32,407 bases of DNA from a virus. The translations under genes were made by a program, and so were the position numbers. Positions within the stretch are counted from its first letter, which is position 1. Each line of letters opens with the position of its first letter. The stretch lies in IMG/VR virus record IMGVR_UViG_3300022846_000002, positions 1 to 32,407 of that record. One strand, written 5' to 3'. Below, in pieces: positions 14,090 to 21,612 of the stretch. The notes under the pieces are model-generated. The model was not told where the DNA came from. It saw nothing but the letters and a program-made list of their open reading frames with translations, and searched no databases.

Positions 14090-14165
14090 TTCTCTGTGAC
14101 TCTGTGATCTCTGTGAGAGATTTTTAAAAAACGTCTCACACAGAGGCGCAGAGGACGCAGGGGAG
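14090..14165. repeat. CTCTGTG palindromic repeat (arms in reverse order)
   Basis: TCTCTGTGACTCTGTGATCTCTGTGAGAGA-type arm followed, after a T/A-rich loop, by a CTCACACAGAGGCGCAGAGG arm. The same two arms occur, in opposite order, in the virion module spacers (for example 19401-19484). Lies between two genes and ends just before the ribosome site of the next. Confidence 0.65.
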
Positions 14166-14177
14166 GGGTGAGATATT

Positions 14178-14546
14178 ATGTTATCCTGTACGTGCAATGA
14201 ATGGGAGGGAGACGGTCCTTGCTGGTTTTCTCCTGATGATTTCCAAAAATTGGATACCTCCAGGCGAAAACGCTGCGGGAGTTGTGGGGTGCTTATCGAC
14301 ATCGGGTCGGAGTGTATTGAATTTGCACGAATGAGGCCACCACGAGATGAGGTTGAGTATAGTATCTGGGGAGAGGACGGCGAGATTCCATTGGCATCCC
14401 ACTGGATGTGTGAACATTGTGGGGAAATGTATTTCAACCTTGAGGCCATCGGTTATTGCATTGATATTGATTCTAACATGAACACTCTAATGGCAGAGTA
14501 TCACGAAATGACAGGTTTTCAACGTAACGCGGGAGGTGCAGTATGA
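14178..14546 (+). CDS. Cys-rich zinc-binding-like protein, 122 aa
   Basis: ATG 14178 follows GGGGAGGGGTGAG. Three cysteine pairs are visible: CTC near residue 4-6, CGSCG at about 33-37 and CEHCG at about 78-82, with the RRKRCGSCG loop typical of zinc ribbons. Between them is an acidic, aromatic segment. The last four bases overlap the next gene (ATGA). Probably a metal-stabilised adaptor; function unknown. Confidence 0.6.
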   Translation: MLSCTCNEWEGDGPCWFSPDDFQKLDTSRRKRCGSCGVLIDIGSECIEFARMRPPRDEVEYSIWGEDGEIPLASHWMCEHCGEMYFNLEAIGYCIDIDSNMNTLMAEYHEMTGFQRNAGGAV

Positions 14547-14839
14547 AAAAGGTAATAATGGGATTAGCGGTGGTGGTTTTGGTTTTGGGAGTTTGGGTGA
14601 CGGCCTGGGGGTACCGGGTGACGATTATGGATGATTCGGGGCAGATGCGAACTTACGAGGTCCACGAGGATGGCTCCGGCGGGGCGAATATCTGGAATAT
14701 GGACACCGGGAAGCTGTATAACAGCCGGCGCCAGGGTAGTGGGCGGTATTATCTTGATATGGATACCGGAAAGTCGTTTACGGTGCGGCCGGACTATCCG
14801 TCCGTGGATGTGCCGATTATTATTCCGGGGTTGGAGTGA
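14543..14839 (+). CDS. small exported protein with signal peptide
   Basis: 98 aa. The N-terminus KKVIMGLAVVVLVLGVWVTAWG is a Sec signal peptide (Lys pair, long hydrophobic core, Ala-Trp-Gly end), with cleavage expected near residue 22-24. The mature part is polar with MDTGK occurring twice in a beta-like repeat (NIWNMDTGKLYNSRR; YYLDMDTGKSFTVRP). It ends in VPIIIPGLE. No family recognised. Likely a periplasmic accessory protein. Overlaps the upstream gene by four bases. Confidence 0.6.
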   Translation: MKKVIMGLAVVVLVLGVWVTAWGYRVTIMDDSGQMRTYEVHEDGSGGANIWNMDTGKLYNSRRQGSGRYYLDMDTGKSFTVRPDYPSVDVPIIIPGLE

Positions 14840-14875
14840 GGGCGCAGAGAAAATCGCTGGCACGAAACTTGCTTT

Positions 14876-14930
14876 TCCGCATAACCTCCAAAAACCGAAG
14901 TTATGCGGATCTATATAATCACTTGTTATC
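14876..14930 (+). repeat. leader of cassette array 2 (second copy)
   Basis: TCCGCATAAC (14876-14885) pairs with GTTATGCGGA (14900-14909). Bases 14900-14930 are identical to 9898-9928, including TATAAT at 14914-14919. The palindrome loop differs from copy 1 (CTCCAAAAACCGAA), so the stem ends rather than the centre are conserved. Confidence 0.75.
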
Positions 14931-14950
14931 GTCTTAGAAAGGAGGCTTTT

Positions 14951-15226
14951 ATGCCATTCGTAGATGGAGGATCTTTCACTTTTGCAATGAAAGGGAGTAA
15001 TGGCCGGAAAGTTTTCGGTGCCCATGCAATAGGTGAATTACAAATAAAAGGAACGTTTCATGCGCAAGGCCCACAACCAATAGACAATGATAGTGGCGCA
15101 CCTGAATGGGTTGCAGACTATTTTGATAGTCATGCAGATATTGATCAAATTGCCTTATCTGGAAAGGGTCACAGTGTCATATATGGGCGCATTGACGATA
15201 ACCAAGAAATCGAGCATACCGGCTAA
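14951..15226 (+). CDS. cassette gene 2.1, hypothetical, 91 aa
   Basis: ATG 14951 follows AAAGGAGGCTTTT, a strong ribosome site. The product has a beta-rich N-terminal half (FVDGGSFTFAMKGSNGRKVF; GELQIKGTFHAQG) and an acidic DSHADIDQIALSGKGHSVIY segment. No family recognised. The end of the gene lies inside the following attC-like site. First cassette of array 2; function unknown. Confidence 0.6.
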   Translation: MPFVDGGSFTFAMKGSNGRKVFGAHAIGELQIKGTFHAQGPQPIDNDSGAPEWVADYFDSHADIDQIALSGKGHSVIYGRIDDNQEIEHTG

Positions 15227-15258
15227 AAACACGCCGTCTGCTCATTTCCACGTTATGA
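15196..15258 (+). other. attC-like recombination site 4
   Basis: CGATAAC (R'') and GTTATGA (R') bound 63 bp. The inner arms GAAATCGAGCATACCGGC and GCCGTCTGCTCATTTC pair over most of their length with a single extrahelical base in GAAATcGAGCA, the classical attC signature. It overlaps the 3' end of gene 2.1. Confidence 0.8.
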
Positions 15259-15266
15259 GGAAAGAA

Positions 15267-15665
15267 ATGGAAAAACCGAAGATAGTAGTCATGTGCGGAT
15301 CATCGAAATTTGTTGAAATTATGGCAGTTGCGGAATGGCTGATTGAGCGCAATGAGTTGGCGATTACAATGGGGTTGAGTTTATTGCCTCAATGGTATCC
15401 AGATTGTCCTTCAGATCATCTTGCAGAACATGAAGGCTGCGCCGAAGCTATGGACGAATTGCATTTAAGGAAAATCGATCTTGCCGATGAGATATTTGTC
15501 GTCGATTGGGATGGATATATCGGAGAAAGCACGTCCAAAGAAATAAAATACGCTGAAAAAGAAGGAAAATACATACGATATTTTTCAAGTGATTTTGTTG
15601 GGCGGCAGGTATGTAAGCTCATAACCACTCATTCAAGCGGAAGCGAAAAAGACTGCTCCGCTTAA
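15267..15665 (+). CDS. cassette gene 2.2, nucleoside deoxyribosyltransferase-like (Rossmann-type) protein
   Basis: ATG 15267 follows TGAGGAAAGAA, nine bases after the attC-like site; 132 aa. KIVVMCGSSKF at the N-terminus and DEIFVVDWDGYIGESTSKEI, then KYAEKEGKYIRYF, match the N-terminal strand and the GYIGESTxxEIxYA block of nucleoside 2-deoxyribosyltransferase-like/DUF4406-type proteins. These cleave or transfer deoxyribose, or bind nucleotides. Whether catalytic residues are complete cannot be judged without alignment. The C-terminal ~12 residues are encoded by the next attC-like site. Confidence 0.65.
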   Translation: MEKPKIVVMCGSSKFVEIMAVAEWLIERNELAITMGLSLLPQWYPDCPSDHLAEHEGCAEAMDELHLRKIDLADEIFVVDWDGYIGESTSKEIKYAEKEGKYIRYFSSDFVGRQVCKLITTHSSGSEKDCSA

Positions 15666-15678
15666 TTCCACGTTATAG
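15619..15678 (+). other. attC-like recombination site 5
   Basis: TCATAAC (R''-like) and GTTATAG (R') bound 60 bp, with inner arms AAGCGGAAGC and TGCTCCGCTT around a GAAAAAGAC loop. It overlaps the 3' end of gene 2.2; the next gene starts nine bases after it. Confidence 0.75.
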
Positions 15679-15686
15679 GTGAAAAG

Positions 15687-15911
15687 ATGAGCATGAAATA
15701 TATTAGAGATACGTATGGGGTTCCAGCAAAGCGGGGAATGGAAATCACATTTCAGAAATGTGAACACGTTGAGCCATCAAGAGGTTGGATTGTCGGGTCA
15801 AGGGGACAATATTTGCGAGTTCGATTTGCTGGAAATTTAGGTATATTCACATTGCATCCAACATGGAATATTGTCTACGCTCATATGCCCCCGTCCGTCC
15901 TCAGGGTATAA
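15687..15911 (+). CDS. cassette gene 2.3, conserved small protein, 74 aa
   Basis: ATG 15687 follows ATAGGTGAAAAG; an in-frame ATG two codons on is also possible. MKYIRDTYGVPAKRGMEITF, IVGSRGQYLRVRF and FTLHPTWNIVY are blocks I recognise from a widespread small protein of unknown function found in phages and mobile elements. It looks like a compact beta-barrel. The stop overlaps an attC-like R'' half-site. Function unknown. Confidence 0.65.
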   Translation: MSMKYIRDTYGVPAKRGMEITFQKCEHVEPSRGWIVGSRGQYLRVRFAGNLGIFTLHPTWNIVYAHMPPSVLRV

Positions 15912-15925
15912 CAAGGCTAATCCAC
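15906..15925 (+). other. truncated attC-like site at right end of array 2
   Basis: GTATAACAAGGCTAATCC keeps the R'' box and the first bases of an attC, then continues into an unrelated repeat-rich spacer with no GTTRRRY box. Parallel to the broken site at the right end of array 1. Confidence 0.45.
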
Positions 15926-16192
15926 CAACCCGCAATCCGTAACCCGCAACTTGGCGCCCTTGGCCCTTCAATCATCAATCAATAATCGACAATCCCGCCC
16001 GCCTCGCCTGAAGGCGAAGCCGATGGCGGGCAGGCATCACTCCCTCTTTTTTACCCTTGTCAAGTCTTTTTTTTAAAAATCTACATTTTTTTCTTCCACG
16101 ATAATTCCCGAGAATGGCCGGGAATACCTCCAGCCGGTTTTTTGCCCACCTGTAGGCCTATCGTTTCAAAAACCCGTGCTATAATAAAAACA
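15926..16192. other. repeat-rich spacer before the packaging genes
   Basis: No gene seen. It contains a nested palindrome (GCCCGCC 15997-16003 with GGCGGGC 16025-16031, enclosing TCGCCT/AGGCGA), T-rich tracts, and ATTCCCG/CGGGAAT near 16100-16130. TATAAT stands at 16180-16185 (GTGCTATAATAAAA) without a good -35; it could start late transcription towards the terminase genes. Confidence 0.5.
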
Positions 16193-16231
16193 GTTTTGAG
16201 TTTTGAGTTTTGAGTTTTGAGTTTTGAGTTT
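16193..16231 (+). repeat. heptanucleotide repeat (GTTTTGA)x5
   Basis: Five perfect GTTTTGA units from 16193 to 16227 plus a partial sixth. One of many period-7 arrays in the virion-module spacers. Confidence 0.9.
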
Positions 16232-16255
16232 AAATGTTAATTGAATAATACCGTG

Positions 16256-16336
16256 CCGGGTTGATCACCCGGGGGCGGATAACGATATTAAAAGCGGCTG
16301 TATGGGGCCATGCTTCTCCGTACAGCCGCTTTTTTT
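16256..16336 (+). ncRNA. TGATC-loop two-hairpin element, copy A
   Basis: First hairpin CCGGGT-TGATC-ACCCGG (16256-16272, perfect). After an A-rich linker a second hairpin AAGCGGCTGTATGG ... CCGTACAGCCGCTT (about 16292-16332) runs into seven T (16330-16336), a classic intrinsic terminator shape. The same order of parts occurs at 22035, 30068 and 31991. Located 137 bases before the small terminase start. Confidence 0.75.
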
Positions 16337-16376
16337 ATGAGCAGCTTAAAAAGACGAACTCTAAGAAGACGAATAT

Positions 16377-16458
16377 CGAACATTGAACATCGAACATCGA
16401 ACATCGAATGATGAATGAAGGGCAAAAACTAATAACTAATAACAGATAACTAATAACC
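16377..16458 (+). repeat. heptanucleotide repeats (CGAACAT)n and (TAACTAA)n
   Basis: Six period-7 units from 16377 to 16418 (CGAACAT/TGAACAT drifting to CGAATGA/TGAATGA), then TAACTAA-type units from about 16426 that run up to the CCGGAG ribosome site of the small terminase gene. Confidence 0.85.
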
Positions 16459-16473
16459 GGAGCCGTAGGCGAC

Positions 16474-17139
16474 ATGGCCAACAGACGGACCAAGATCGAG
16501 CAGATGGGGCTTGACAGGCGGATTCAGGAGCTGGTGACCGAAGGGCTTTCTGCCCGGCGGATCGCGGCCCAGGTCAAGATCGAAAACCCGGATGCAAAGG
16601 TGTCCGAGTCGTCCATTGCCCGTTATGTGGGCAAGGTCCGCAATGCGGCCACGGATGAGGCGTTTAAGACCATCCGCGACCATGTGGACAGGGTGGTGCC
16701 TGAGGACCTGAAGGCCCTCGAAGAGATGGAGGGCCAGTGCCTTGAGTGGGCCAGGGAGGCGGGTAAGGACCGGGTAGACCGGATGGCCGATGCCGCAGTC
16801 GCTATCATGGGGAAAGTGCAGTTGTGGCGGTGGATGCTAATTTCAGACACGTATTTTACGGGCAAAGACGAGGATATCGATGTCCTGGTCAGAAAGATCA
16901 TCCGGGAATGCCTGATCTATATGGCCCGGGAGGACCGGCTCCAGTTACAGCGGGACAAGGCTATGAACACGGCCATCAAGATCATCGATCTGAAGTTGAG
17001 ACAGGCCGGATTATTAGACGATGAGGGAAAGAGCCCGATCTATATCGTGGATCGCACGGGCGGCAAACGTCCGGAAGACAACAAGGAAGACCATTCAACA
17101 TACAAACCCTATATCGTCGGGAGCAAGAAGGATGGCTGA
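16474..17139 (+). CDS. terminase small subunit (probable)
   Basis: 221 aa. Residues about 14-55 (RRIQELVTEGLSARRIAAQV, then SESSIARYVGKVR) form a helix-turn-helix as in DNA-recognising small terminases. The rest is helical with an acidic, Glu-rich middle and could form the oligomer core. It overlaps the large terminase by eight bases (ATGGCTGA), the usual gene order. Expected role: recognise the phage DNA start (pac/cos) and load the large subunit. Identification rests on HTH plus position. Confidence 0.75.
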   Translation: MANRRTKIEQMGLDRRIQELVTEGLSARRIAAQVKIENPDAKVSESSIARYVGKVRNAATDEAFKTIRDHVDRVVPEDLKALEEMEGQCLEWAREAGKDRVDRMADAAVAIMGKVQLWRWMLISDTYFTGKDEDIDVLVRKIIRECLIYMAREDRLQLQRDKAMNTAIKIIDLKLRQAGLLDDEGKSPIYIVDRTGGKRPEDNKEDHSTYKPYIVGSKKDG

Positions 17140-18586
17140 CGGCTGGTTTGTGGAACTCTCCGAGACCCAGGACGCCTTTGTGCATTCCGCTGCAGAGGTG
17201 GTCATGCTTATGGGTCCAATGGGCGAGGGTAAGACATTCGCCGGGGCAATCGCCCTGGTCCGTCATGCTGCGAGATGCGGGCGGCCTATAAGAGGCGCAC
17301 TTGTCAGGGACACCCACCAGAATATCAAGATATCCACGGCGCCCGACATCAGGGAGATGTTCGGGTCCCGGGTTTCATTTCACGACGACGACAAAAAGAT
17401 GATCATCCATTCCACCCCGAGGGTGGAGATGGACTGCTTCGGTATCGATGACGAGGCCTCCCTGTCAAAATTACAAGGCCCGCAGTACTCGGTGATCTGG
17501 CTTGAAGAACCCGCGCCTATTATTGAGAAGGCGAATGCGGGTCTCCCATACGAGGTGTTTGAGATGGCCCTTGCCAGGGCCGCCCGGCAGAAGGGTACCC
17601 TGATGAGATTGCAGATCACCCAGAACCCGGCGGATGAGGATCACTGGACCGAGGAATTAGCCGCCGGACCGGATATCCTTGCAGTTGATCCGGAGACCGG
17701 GTTTGAGATCCACAAAGAAATCTATCGTATTAAATACCGCGAAAACAAGTTTTTAAACCCCCAGGCCAGGGCCGCCCATATTGCCGCATTCAGCAGGGAC
17801 CCGGGAAAGAAGGCTCGGTATATCGAGGGCCGGGCCGCCCCGGTGATGAGGGGGAAGAAGGTCACACCCGAGTATAACCCCCTGAAACATTTCAGTAGAG
17901 ACACGGTTTTACCGGTGGTCAGGGGCGGTATCGGTGTACGCGGCTGGGACGGTTGGCATAGCCCCTGTTGTGTTATCGGTCAGTTTGTACCGCCAGGCAA
18001 GCTGTGGATACATGATGTGTGTGCGGGCGATAATATCGGGGTTAAGGAATTAATCGCGGAGAAGGTCGAACCCCTGCTCAACAGCCCCAAGTACAAGAAT
18101 AATATTTTTGACTGGCGGGATATCGGCGATCTGACCATGCGGACCCCGGACCAGTCCACCCGGATCGAGTCGGCGTCCAAACGGGTGGAGCGTATGCTCA
18201 AGACCCGTTTTGAACCGGGACCCACCCGATGGGTATCGCGGATCGATCCACTCAAAACCTCACTTCTCATGTCTGCCACAGACGGCTCCCCCAGGATTTT
18301 TATTTCAAAGTCGGCATACCTGCTTCACCGCGCCCTCAACGGCGGCTGGCACTGGAAAAAAGATAATTCCGGAAACATCGTGGGTACCCTGCCTGTCAAG
18401 GACAAGTTTTCGCATCCGGGCGATGCGTTTGCGTACATGGTGAGTGTGCTATTTCCGTATGTCAAGTTGCCGAAAAATAAAAGACTCAGTCTTGAAGAGA
18501 AGATGAAAAAGACGAAGTTGGCGCGGTCTTATCGCGGAGGGAATTACGGGGGCCGATCGAGGGTTGGGATGAGAGCGGTGGGGTAG
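17132..18586 (+). CDS. terL: terminase large subunit
   Basis: Started at ATG 17132 (GCAAGAAGG upstream); 484 aa. Walker A MGPMGEGKT (residues 27-35) and Walker B SVIWLEEP (about 119-126) form the packaging ATPase. The C-terminal nuclease shows RGWDGWHSP (about 268), DWRDIGDL (about 325) and HPGDAFAYMV (about 427), the acidic metal-binding set of terminase nucleases. It powers DNA translocation into the prohead and cuts the concatemer. Length matches the family. The gene is followed by repeat-filled spacer rather than a tight operon. Confidence 0.9.
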   Translation: MADGWFVELSETQDAFVHSAAEVVMLMGPMGEGKTFAGAIALVRHAARCGRPIRGALVRDTHQNIKISTAPDIREMFGSRVSFHDDDKKMIIHSTPRVEMDCFGIDDEASLSKLQGPQYSVIWLEEPAPIIEKANAGLPYEVFEMALARAARQKGTLMRLQITQNPADEDHWTEELAAGPDILAVDPETGFEIHKEIYRIKYRENKFLNPQARAAHIAAFSRDPGKKARYIEGRAAPVMRGKKVTPEYNPLKHFSRDTVLPVVRGGIGVRGWDGWHSPCCVIGQFVPPGKLWIHDVCAGDNIGVKELIAEKVEPLLNSPKYKNNIFDWRDIGDLTMRTPDQSTRIESASKRVERMLKTRFEPGPTRWVSRIDPLKTSLLMSATDGSPRIFISKSAYLLHRALNGGWHWKKDNSGNIVGTLPVKDKFSHPGDAFAYMVSVLFPYVKLPKNKRLSLEEKMKKTKLARSYRGGNYGGRSRVGMRAVG

Positions 18587-18599
18587 GATTGATGATTAG

Positions 18600-18740
18600 G
18601 GAAAAAGTCTCTCGCAGCAGGGACACCGGCGAAGGCGCAGCAGGAACGGCGAAGGCGCAAAGGGAAAAAAAGGCTCTCACAGAGCACACAGAGATCACAG
18701 AGTTTTTACGAATAACTAATAACTAATAACTAATAACCAG
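18600..18740. repeat. spacer repeats: CGCAGCAGG..., CTCTCACAGAG arm, (TAACTAA)n
   Basis: TCTCTCGCAGCAGGGACACC followed by GCGAAGGCGCAGCAGGAACG units (also near 21461 and 27026), then a CTCACAGAGCACACAGAG arm with ATCACAGAG, then AATAACTAATAACTAATAAC. It ends in the same 20-base start region (CAGCCCGGAGGGCTGCAATG) as the spacer before 21630. Confidence 0.8.
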
Positions 18741-18754
18741 CCCGGAGGGCTGCA
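18739..18754 (+). promoter_or_regulatory. ribosome site buried in a hairpin (copy 1)
   Basis: AGCCC-GGA-GGGCT is a 5-bp palindrome that holds the GGAGG Shine-Dalgarno sequence, followed by GCA and the ATG of 18755. The identical context precedes 21630. It could reduce or regulate initiation. Confidence 0.55.
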
Positions 18755-19015
18755 ATGGGGAAGTACGACAGGTATTGGGAGATGACGGAGGGGGGGCCCT
18801 ATGATCAGGAGGGTGAGAAGAATGAGATCTTTAAGTGTAAGGACTGCGGGGCCGAGACCTTTCCGGATGAGGGGCATAATGGCGAGCCGGATCCCCGGGG
18901 CTGCCATGCCGGCTGTAAGTCCAGGAGTGAGGACTGGGCGCCGGGGAGAGTGAGCAGGCCGTACAAGGCGAATTTTGACCGGATATTTCCGAATGCGTTG
19001 GGCGCGCGGATTTAG
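18755..19015 (+). CDS. 86-aa zinc-finger-like protein
   Basis: ATG 18755 with the hairpin-borne GGAGG site. Residues about 28-55 contain CKDCG, then CHAGCKS, a four-cysteine set consistent with one zinc knuckle. The rest is polar, with an acidic middle and a basic C-terminus (RPYKANFDRIFPNALGARI). Placed between terminase and portal genes; function unknown. Confidence 0.6.
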   Translation: MGKYDRYWEMTEGGPYDQEGEKNEIFKCKDCGAETFPDEGHNGEPDPRGCHAGCKSRSEDWAPGRVSRPYKANFDRIFPNALGARI

Positions 19016-19041
19016 CAATCAACAATCAACAATCAACAATC
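19016..19041 (+). repeat. heptanucleotide repeat (CAATCAA)x3
   Basis: Three full CAATCAA units and a partial fourth directly after the previous stop and before the GGAGG of the next gene. Confidence 0.85.
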
Positions 19042-19061
19042 GAAAGGGGTGGAGGAAACAG

Positions 19062-19340
19062 GTGGCTAAACGATCGATTAAGAAGGGAATGAGGAGGATG
19101 GGTGTGGACAATAGTAAGGATTTCAAGACGATGCAGGATGCGGCTATGGCGGCGGGTGGCCCGAAGATGATTGTGGGTGATGACAAGATGAGGGAAGAGA
19201 AGTGTTTGGCCGAGATTAACAGGGCTTGCAGTGCGTATGACTGTATGATGATTGCCGAGATGACTGTGGGGGGGACCACCGGGATTTTATCCCGGGTGAA
19301 GATACAGGCGAAACCGCGCACAGTGCCGAATGCGGACTGA
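19062..19340 (+). CDS. basic hypothetical protein, 92 aa
   Basis: GTG 19062 is chosen because GGAGG lies six bases upstream and the frame before it is made of repeat. The product starts KRSIKKGMRRMGVDNSKDF (strongly basic) and has a helical middle ending in SAYDCMMIAEMTVGGTTGIL. No family recognised. Position before the portal suggests a head-assembly or packaging accessory, by context only. Confidence 0.55.
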   Translation: MAKRSIKKGMRRMGVDNSKDFKTMQDAAMAAGGPKMIVGDDKMREEKCLAEINRACSAYDCMMIAEMTVGGTTGILSRVKIQAKPRTVPNAD

Positions 19341-19400
19341 ACAATCGAATAACGAATAACCGAGGTAAGCGAAGACTCCGATGATAAATGAAGGGAAAAA

Positions 19401-19510
19401 AAGTCTCTCACAGAGACCGCAGAGATCACAGAGTCTTTTATTTATAAATCTTTTCTCTGTGTCCTCTGTGTCCTCTGTGAGAGAAAATCTTTTAAACTTT
19501 GTATCTTTGC
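19401..19510. repeat. CTCTGTG hairpin repeat, uninterrupted copy
   Basis: TCTCTCACAGAGACCGCAGA... arm (19401-19435) and ...CTCTGTGTCCTCTGTGAGAGA arm (19455-19484) pair imperfectly around a T/A-rich loop; AAATCTTTTAAACTTTG follows. This copy lacks the 36-bp insert found in the copies at 26171 and 29902, so it shows the empty site (junction after 19464). Confidence 0.8.
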
Positions 19511-19535
19511 GAGAGGTAGGTTTGGAGACTGAACC

Positions 19536-21440
19536 ATGCCGATAAAAATGGCGGATCCACAATTTGAGCTTTTGAACCGGAAACGGGAGATGGATACCCT
19601 TTCTCCGTTCAAGGTACGTGATGACCAGGAGCTGAAGGAGCGGGAAGGGGCGGCCCGGGCCTATGCGGGCGAGAACGAGCAGCATTTTGTGGACTATTGC
19701 AACGACTGTATCCAGCAGTCGGTCAAGGCCCAGGCCCGGATACGCAGGATCCAGAACGATTGCTGGAATGTTTATCACGAAAACGAGCCCGAGTCTTACG
19801 CGGACAAGGAAGATTGGCAGTCGCGGTATGTGGCGCCCAAACCGTTCCAGACGGTCCAGTACGGCGCCGCGGCAGTCAAAAAGGCGTTTTCCCCCAATTA
19901 TCTGAGTGTGGAGAACGCCACCAATAAGACGGCGGCCGATTTCCACCAGAAGGTCATGGAGAGACATCTTAACAGCACCCACTCCGATTTTGTGATCCGG
20001 TTCACCGATGCCGTGACCATGGGTCTGGCCGTGGGCGTCAGTCTTGAGATGATCCCCCGCTGGGTACCCGGCAAGGGGCTGGAATTCGCCTTAGTGGAAC
20101 CGTGGAAGATACAGCGCGACCCGGATGCCCTGGCCCGTGACTGCCAATCGGGGATCTACTGGATACACCAGGAATGGCTCGATTATTTTGTACTGCTCAA
20201 GGGCGAGAAGTCGGGCCGCTATTTTGACGTGGCCCGGGCCAAGGAAACGGACGGCGAAGACCCACAGAATCCCTTTATGACAAAAGATGCGATCTCGGCC
20301 CGTAAGAATATGATCTGGGAGCGGTCGAAGTTCCGGAAATTGATACTCACCTCCGAGTTCTGGGGGATCATCCTGGATCCCAAAGGTGAGGTTCTGCTGC
20401 CCAGGGCAACCTATACCGTGGCCGGAAACCGTGTCATCCAGAAACCTAAAAGCGTTCCCTATAAACGGCTCAGATGGCCGGGTATCTCTTTTTCAGCGCT
20501 GCCGGGTCTTCTCGCATTCGGGGGCAGAGGTCTTCTCGAAGGGGTTTTGAGTGTGTGGGAGGCCATAAACACCTCAATGTGTCTTCAGCAGGATCGCCTC
20601 CAGTGGCTTGTCAACCCGCCCACGGAGGTCAATGTAGATGCCCTGGTGGACCCGACCGATGTGGAGTCATGGCCCGGCAAGACCTACGCGGTAAAGGATA
20701 CGATCAGCGGTCAGCAGGCCGTGCGCGAGGTGCAGCGGCGCAGCCGGATCAATGATGTGCTTGCCAGTGTGCAGTATCACGACCAGCAGTTTCAGCGGGG
20801 GTCGTTTGTGACCGACGCGGTCCAGGGTCTCCCGGGATACCGGCAGGATATGACCGCCCGCGAGTCGGCGCAGAATCTCGACCAGGCCATGGGTGTCTAC
20901 TCGCTTATGGGCGAAAATATCGAACGCGGGGCTATTCAGGGGATAGATGCAGGGCTGGAGATCATCGGAACCCACGCGGGATATCAGGATTACGCCCGGA
21001 TCTTCAGCGCGGACGAGTTGCTTGAATACGGAATAGCCCCCAACCCTGAAGCCGCAAACGGGGTAACGGGTGTGCCGGTCTTTGACGGATCTTTTCATGT
21101 GAGCGGCATACAGGCGCTTATGAAGGAAAACGAGACCCTGAAGGCGCTGCAGGAGATTATCGTGCCGCTGGCCGAGAAGCCAAGATTTGCGCCGTATATT
21201 TTGCCGTTCAAGACCCTGGAATCGATTGTGGAGAGGGTGAATTTGAATGACGAGGGTGTGCTTGTTTCCAAGGATGAGGCAAAACAGATCGCACAGGTTG
21301 TGGCAAAGGAAGAGGCAGAGGCAAAGGAAGCGGCGGCGGATGCCCAGGAAGTGGAGGATCTGAAAGGGGTGGTGGATCTGGCGGAGAAGCTGGAGGGGAA
21401 GGAAGAGACGAACGCTAAAAAGACGAACGTCGAACATTGA
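19536..21440 (+). CDS. portal protein
   Basis: 634 aa; start at ATG 19536 or 19548. It shows the pattern of podovirus-type portals: an N-terminal helical part, SRYVAPKPFQTVQYGAAAVK, VSLEMIPRWVPGKGLEFALV, a PTEVNVDALVDP clip-like segment and a long helical C-terminus with ALQEIIVPLAEKPRFAPYI. It forms the dodecameric ring at the head vertex through which DNA passes. The last ~12 residues (ETNAKKTNVEH) are encoded by a GACGAACG...CGAACAT repeat of the spacer type, so a repeat has set the stop codon. Position after terminase supports the call. Confidence 0.75.
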   Translation: MPIKMADPQFELLNRKREMDTLSPFKVRDDQELKEREGAARAYAGENEQHFVDYCNDCIQQSVKAQARIRRIQNDCWNVYHENEPESYADKEDWQSRYVAPKPFQTVQYGAAAVKKAFSPNYLSVENATNKTAADFHQKVMERHLNSTHSDFVIRFTDAVTMGLAVGVSLEMIPRWVPGKGLEFALVEPWKIQRDPDALARDCQSGIYWIHQEWLDYFVLLKGEKSGRYFDVARAKETDGEDPQNPFMTKDAISARKNMIWERSKFRKLILTSEFWGIILDPKGEVLLPRATYTVAGNRVIQKPKSVPYKRLRWPGISFSALPGLLAFGGRGLLEGVLSVWEAINTSMCLQQDRLQWLVNPPTEVNVDALVDPTDVESWPGKTYAVKDTISGQQAVREVQRRSRINDVLASVQYHDQQFQRGSFVTDAVQGLPGYRQDMTARESAQNLDQAMGVYSLMGENIERGAIQGIDAGLEIIGTHAGYQDYARIFSADELLEYGIAPNPEAANGVTGVPVFDGSFHVSGIQALMKENETLKALQEIIVPLAEKPRFAPYILPFKTLESIVERVNLNDEGVLVSKDEAKQIAQVVAKEEAEAKEAAADAQEVEDLKGVVDLAEKLEGKEETNAKKTNVEH

Positions 21441-21454
21441 ATTTTGAATGAAGG

Positions 21455-21612
21455 GAAAAAGTCTCTCGCAGCAGGGCCACCGGCGAAGGCGCAGCAGGAA
21501 CGGCGAAGGCGCAGCAGGAACGGCGAAGTTTAAAAGATTTTCTCTCACAGAGCACACAGAGATCACAGAGTTTTTACAAATAACTAATAACCAATAACTA
21601 ATAACTAATAAC
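21455..21612. repeat. spacer repeats between portal and next gene
   Basis: TCTCTCGCAGCAGGGCCACC, tandem GCGAAGGCGCAGCAGGAACG units, a CTCTCACAGAGCACACAGAG arm and (TAACTAA)-type heptamers ending in the hairpin ribosome site at 21614-21629, as before 18755. Confidence 0.8.
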
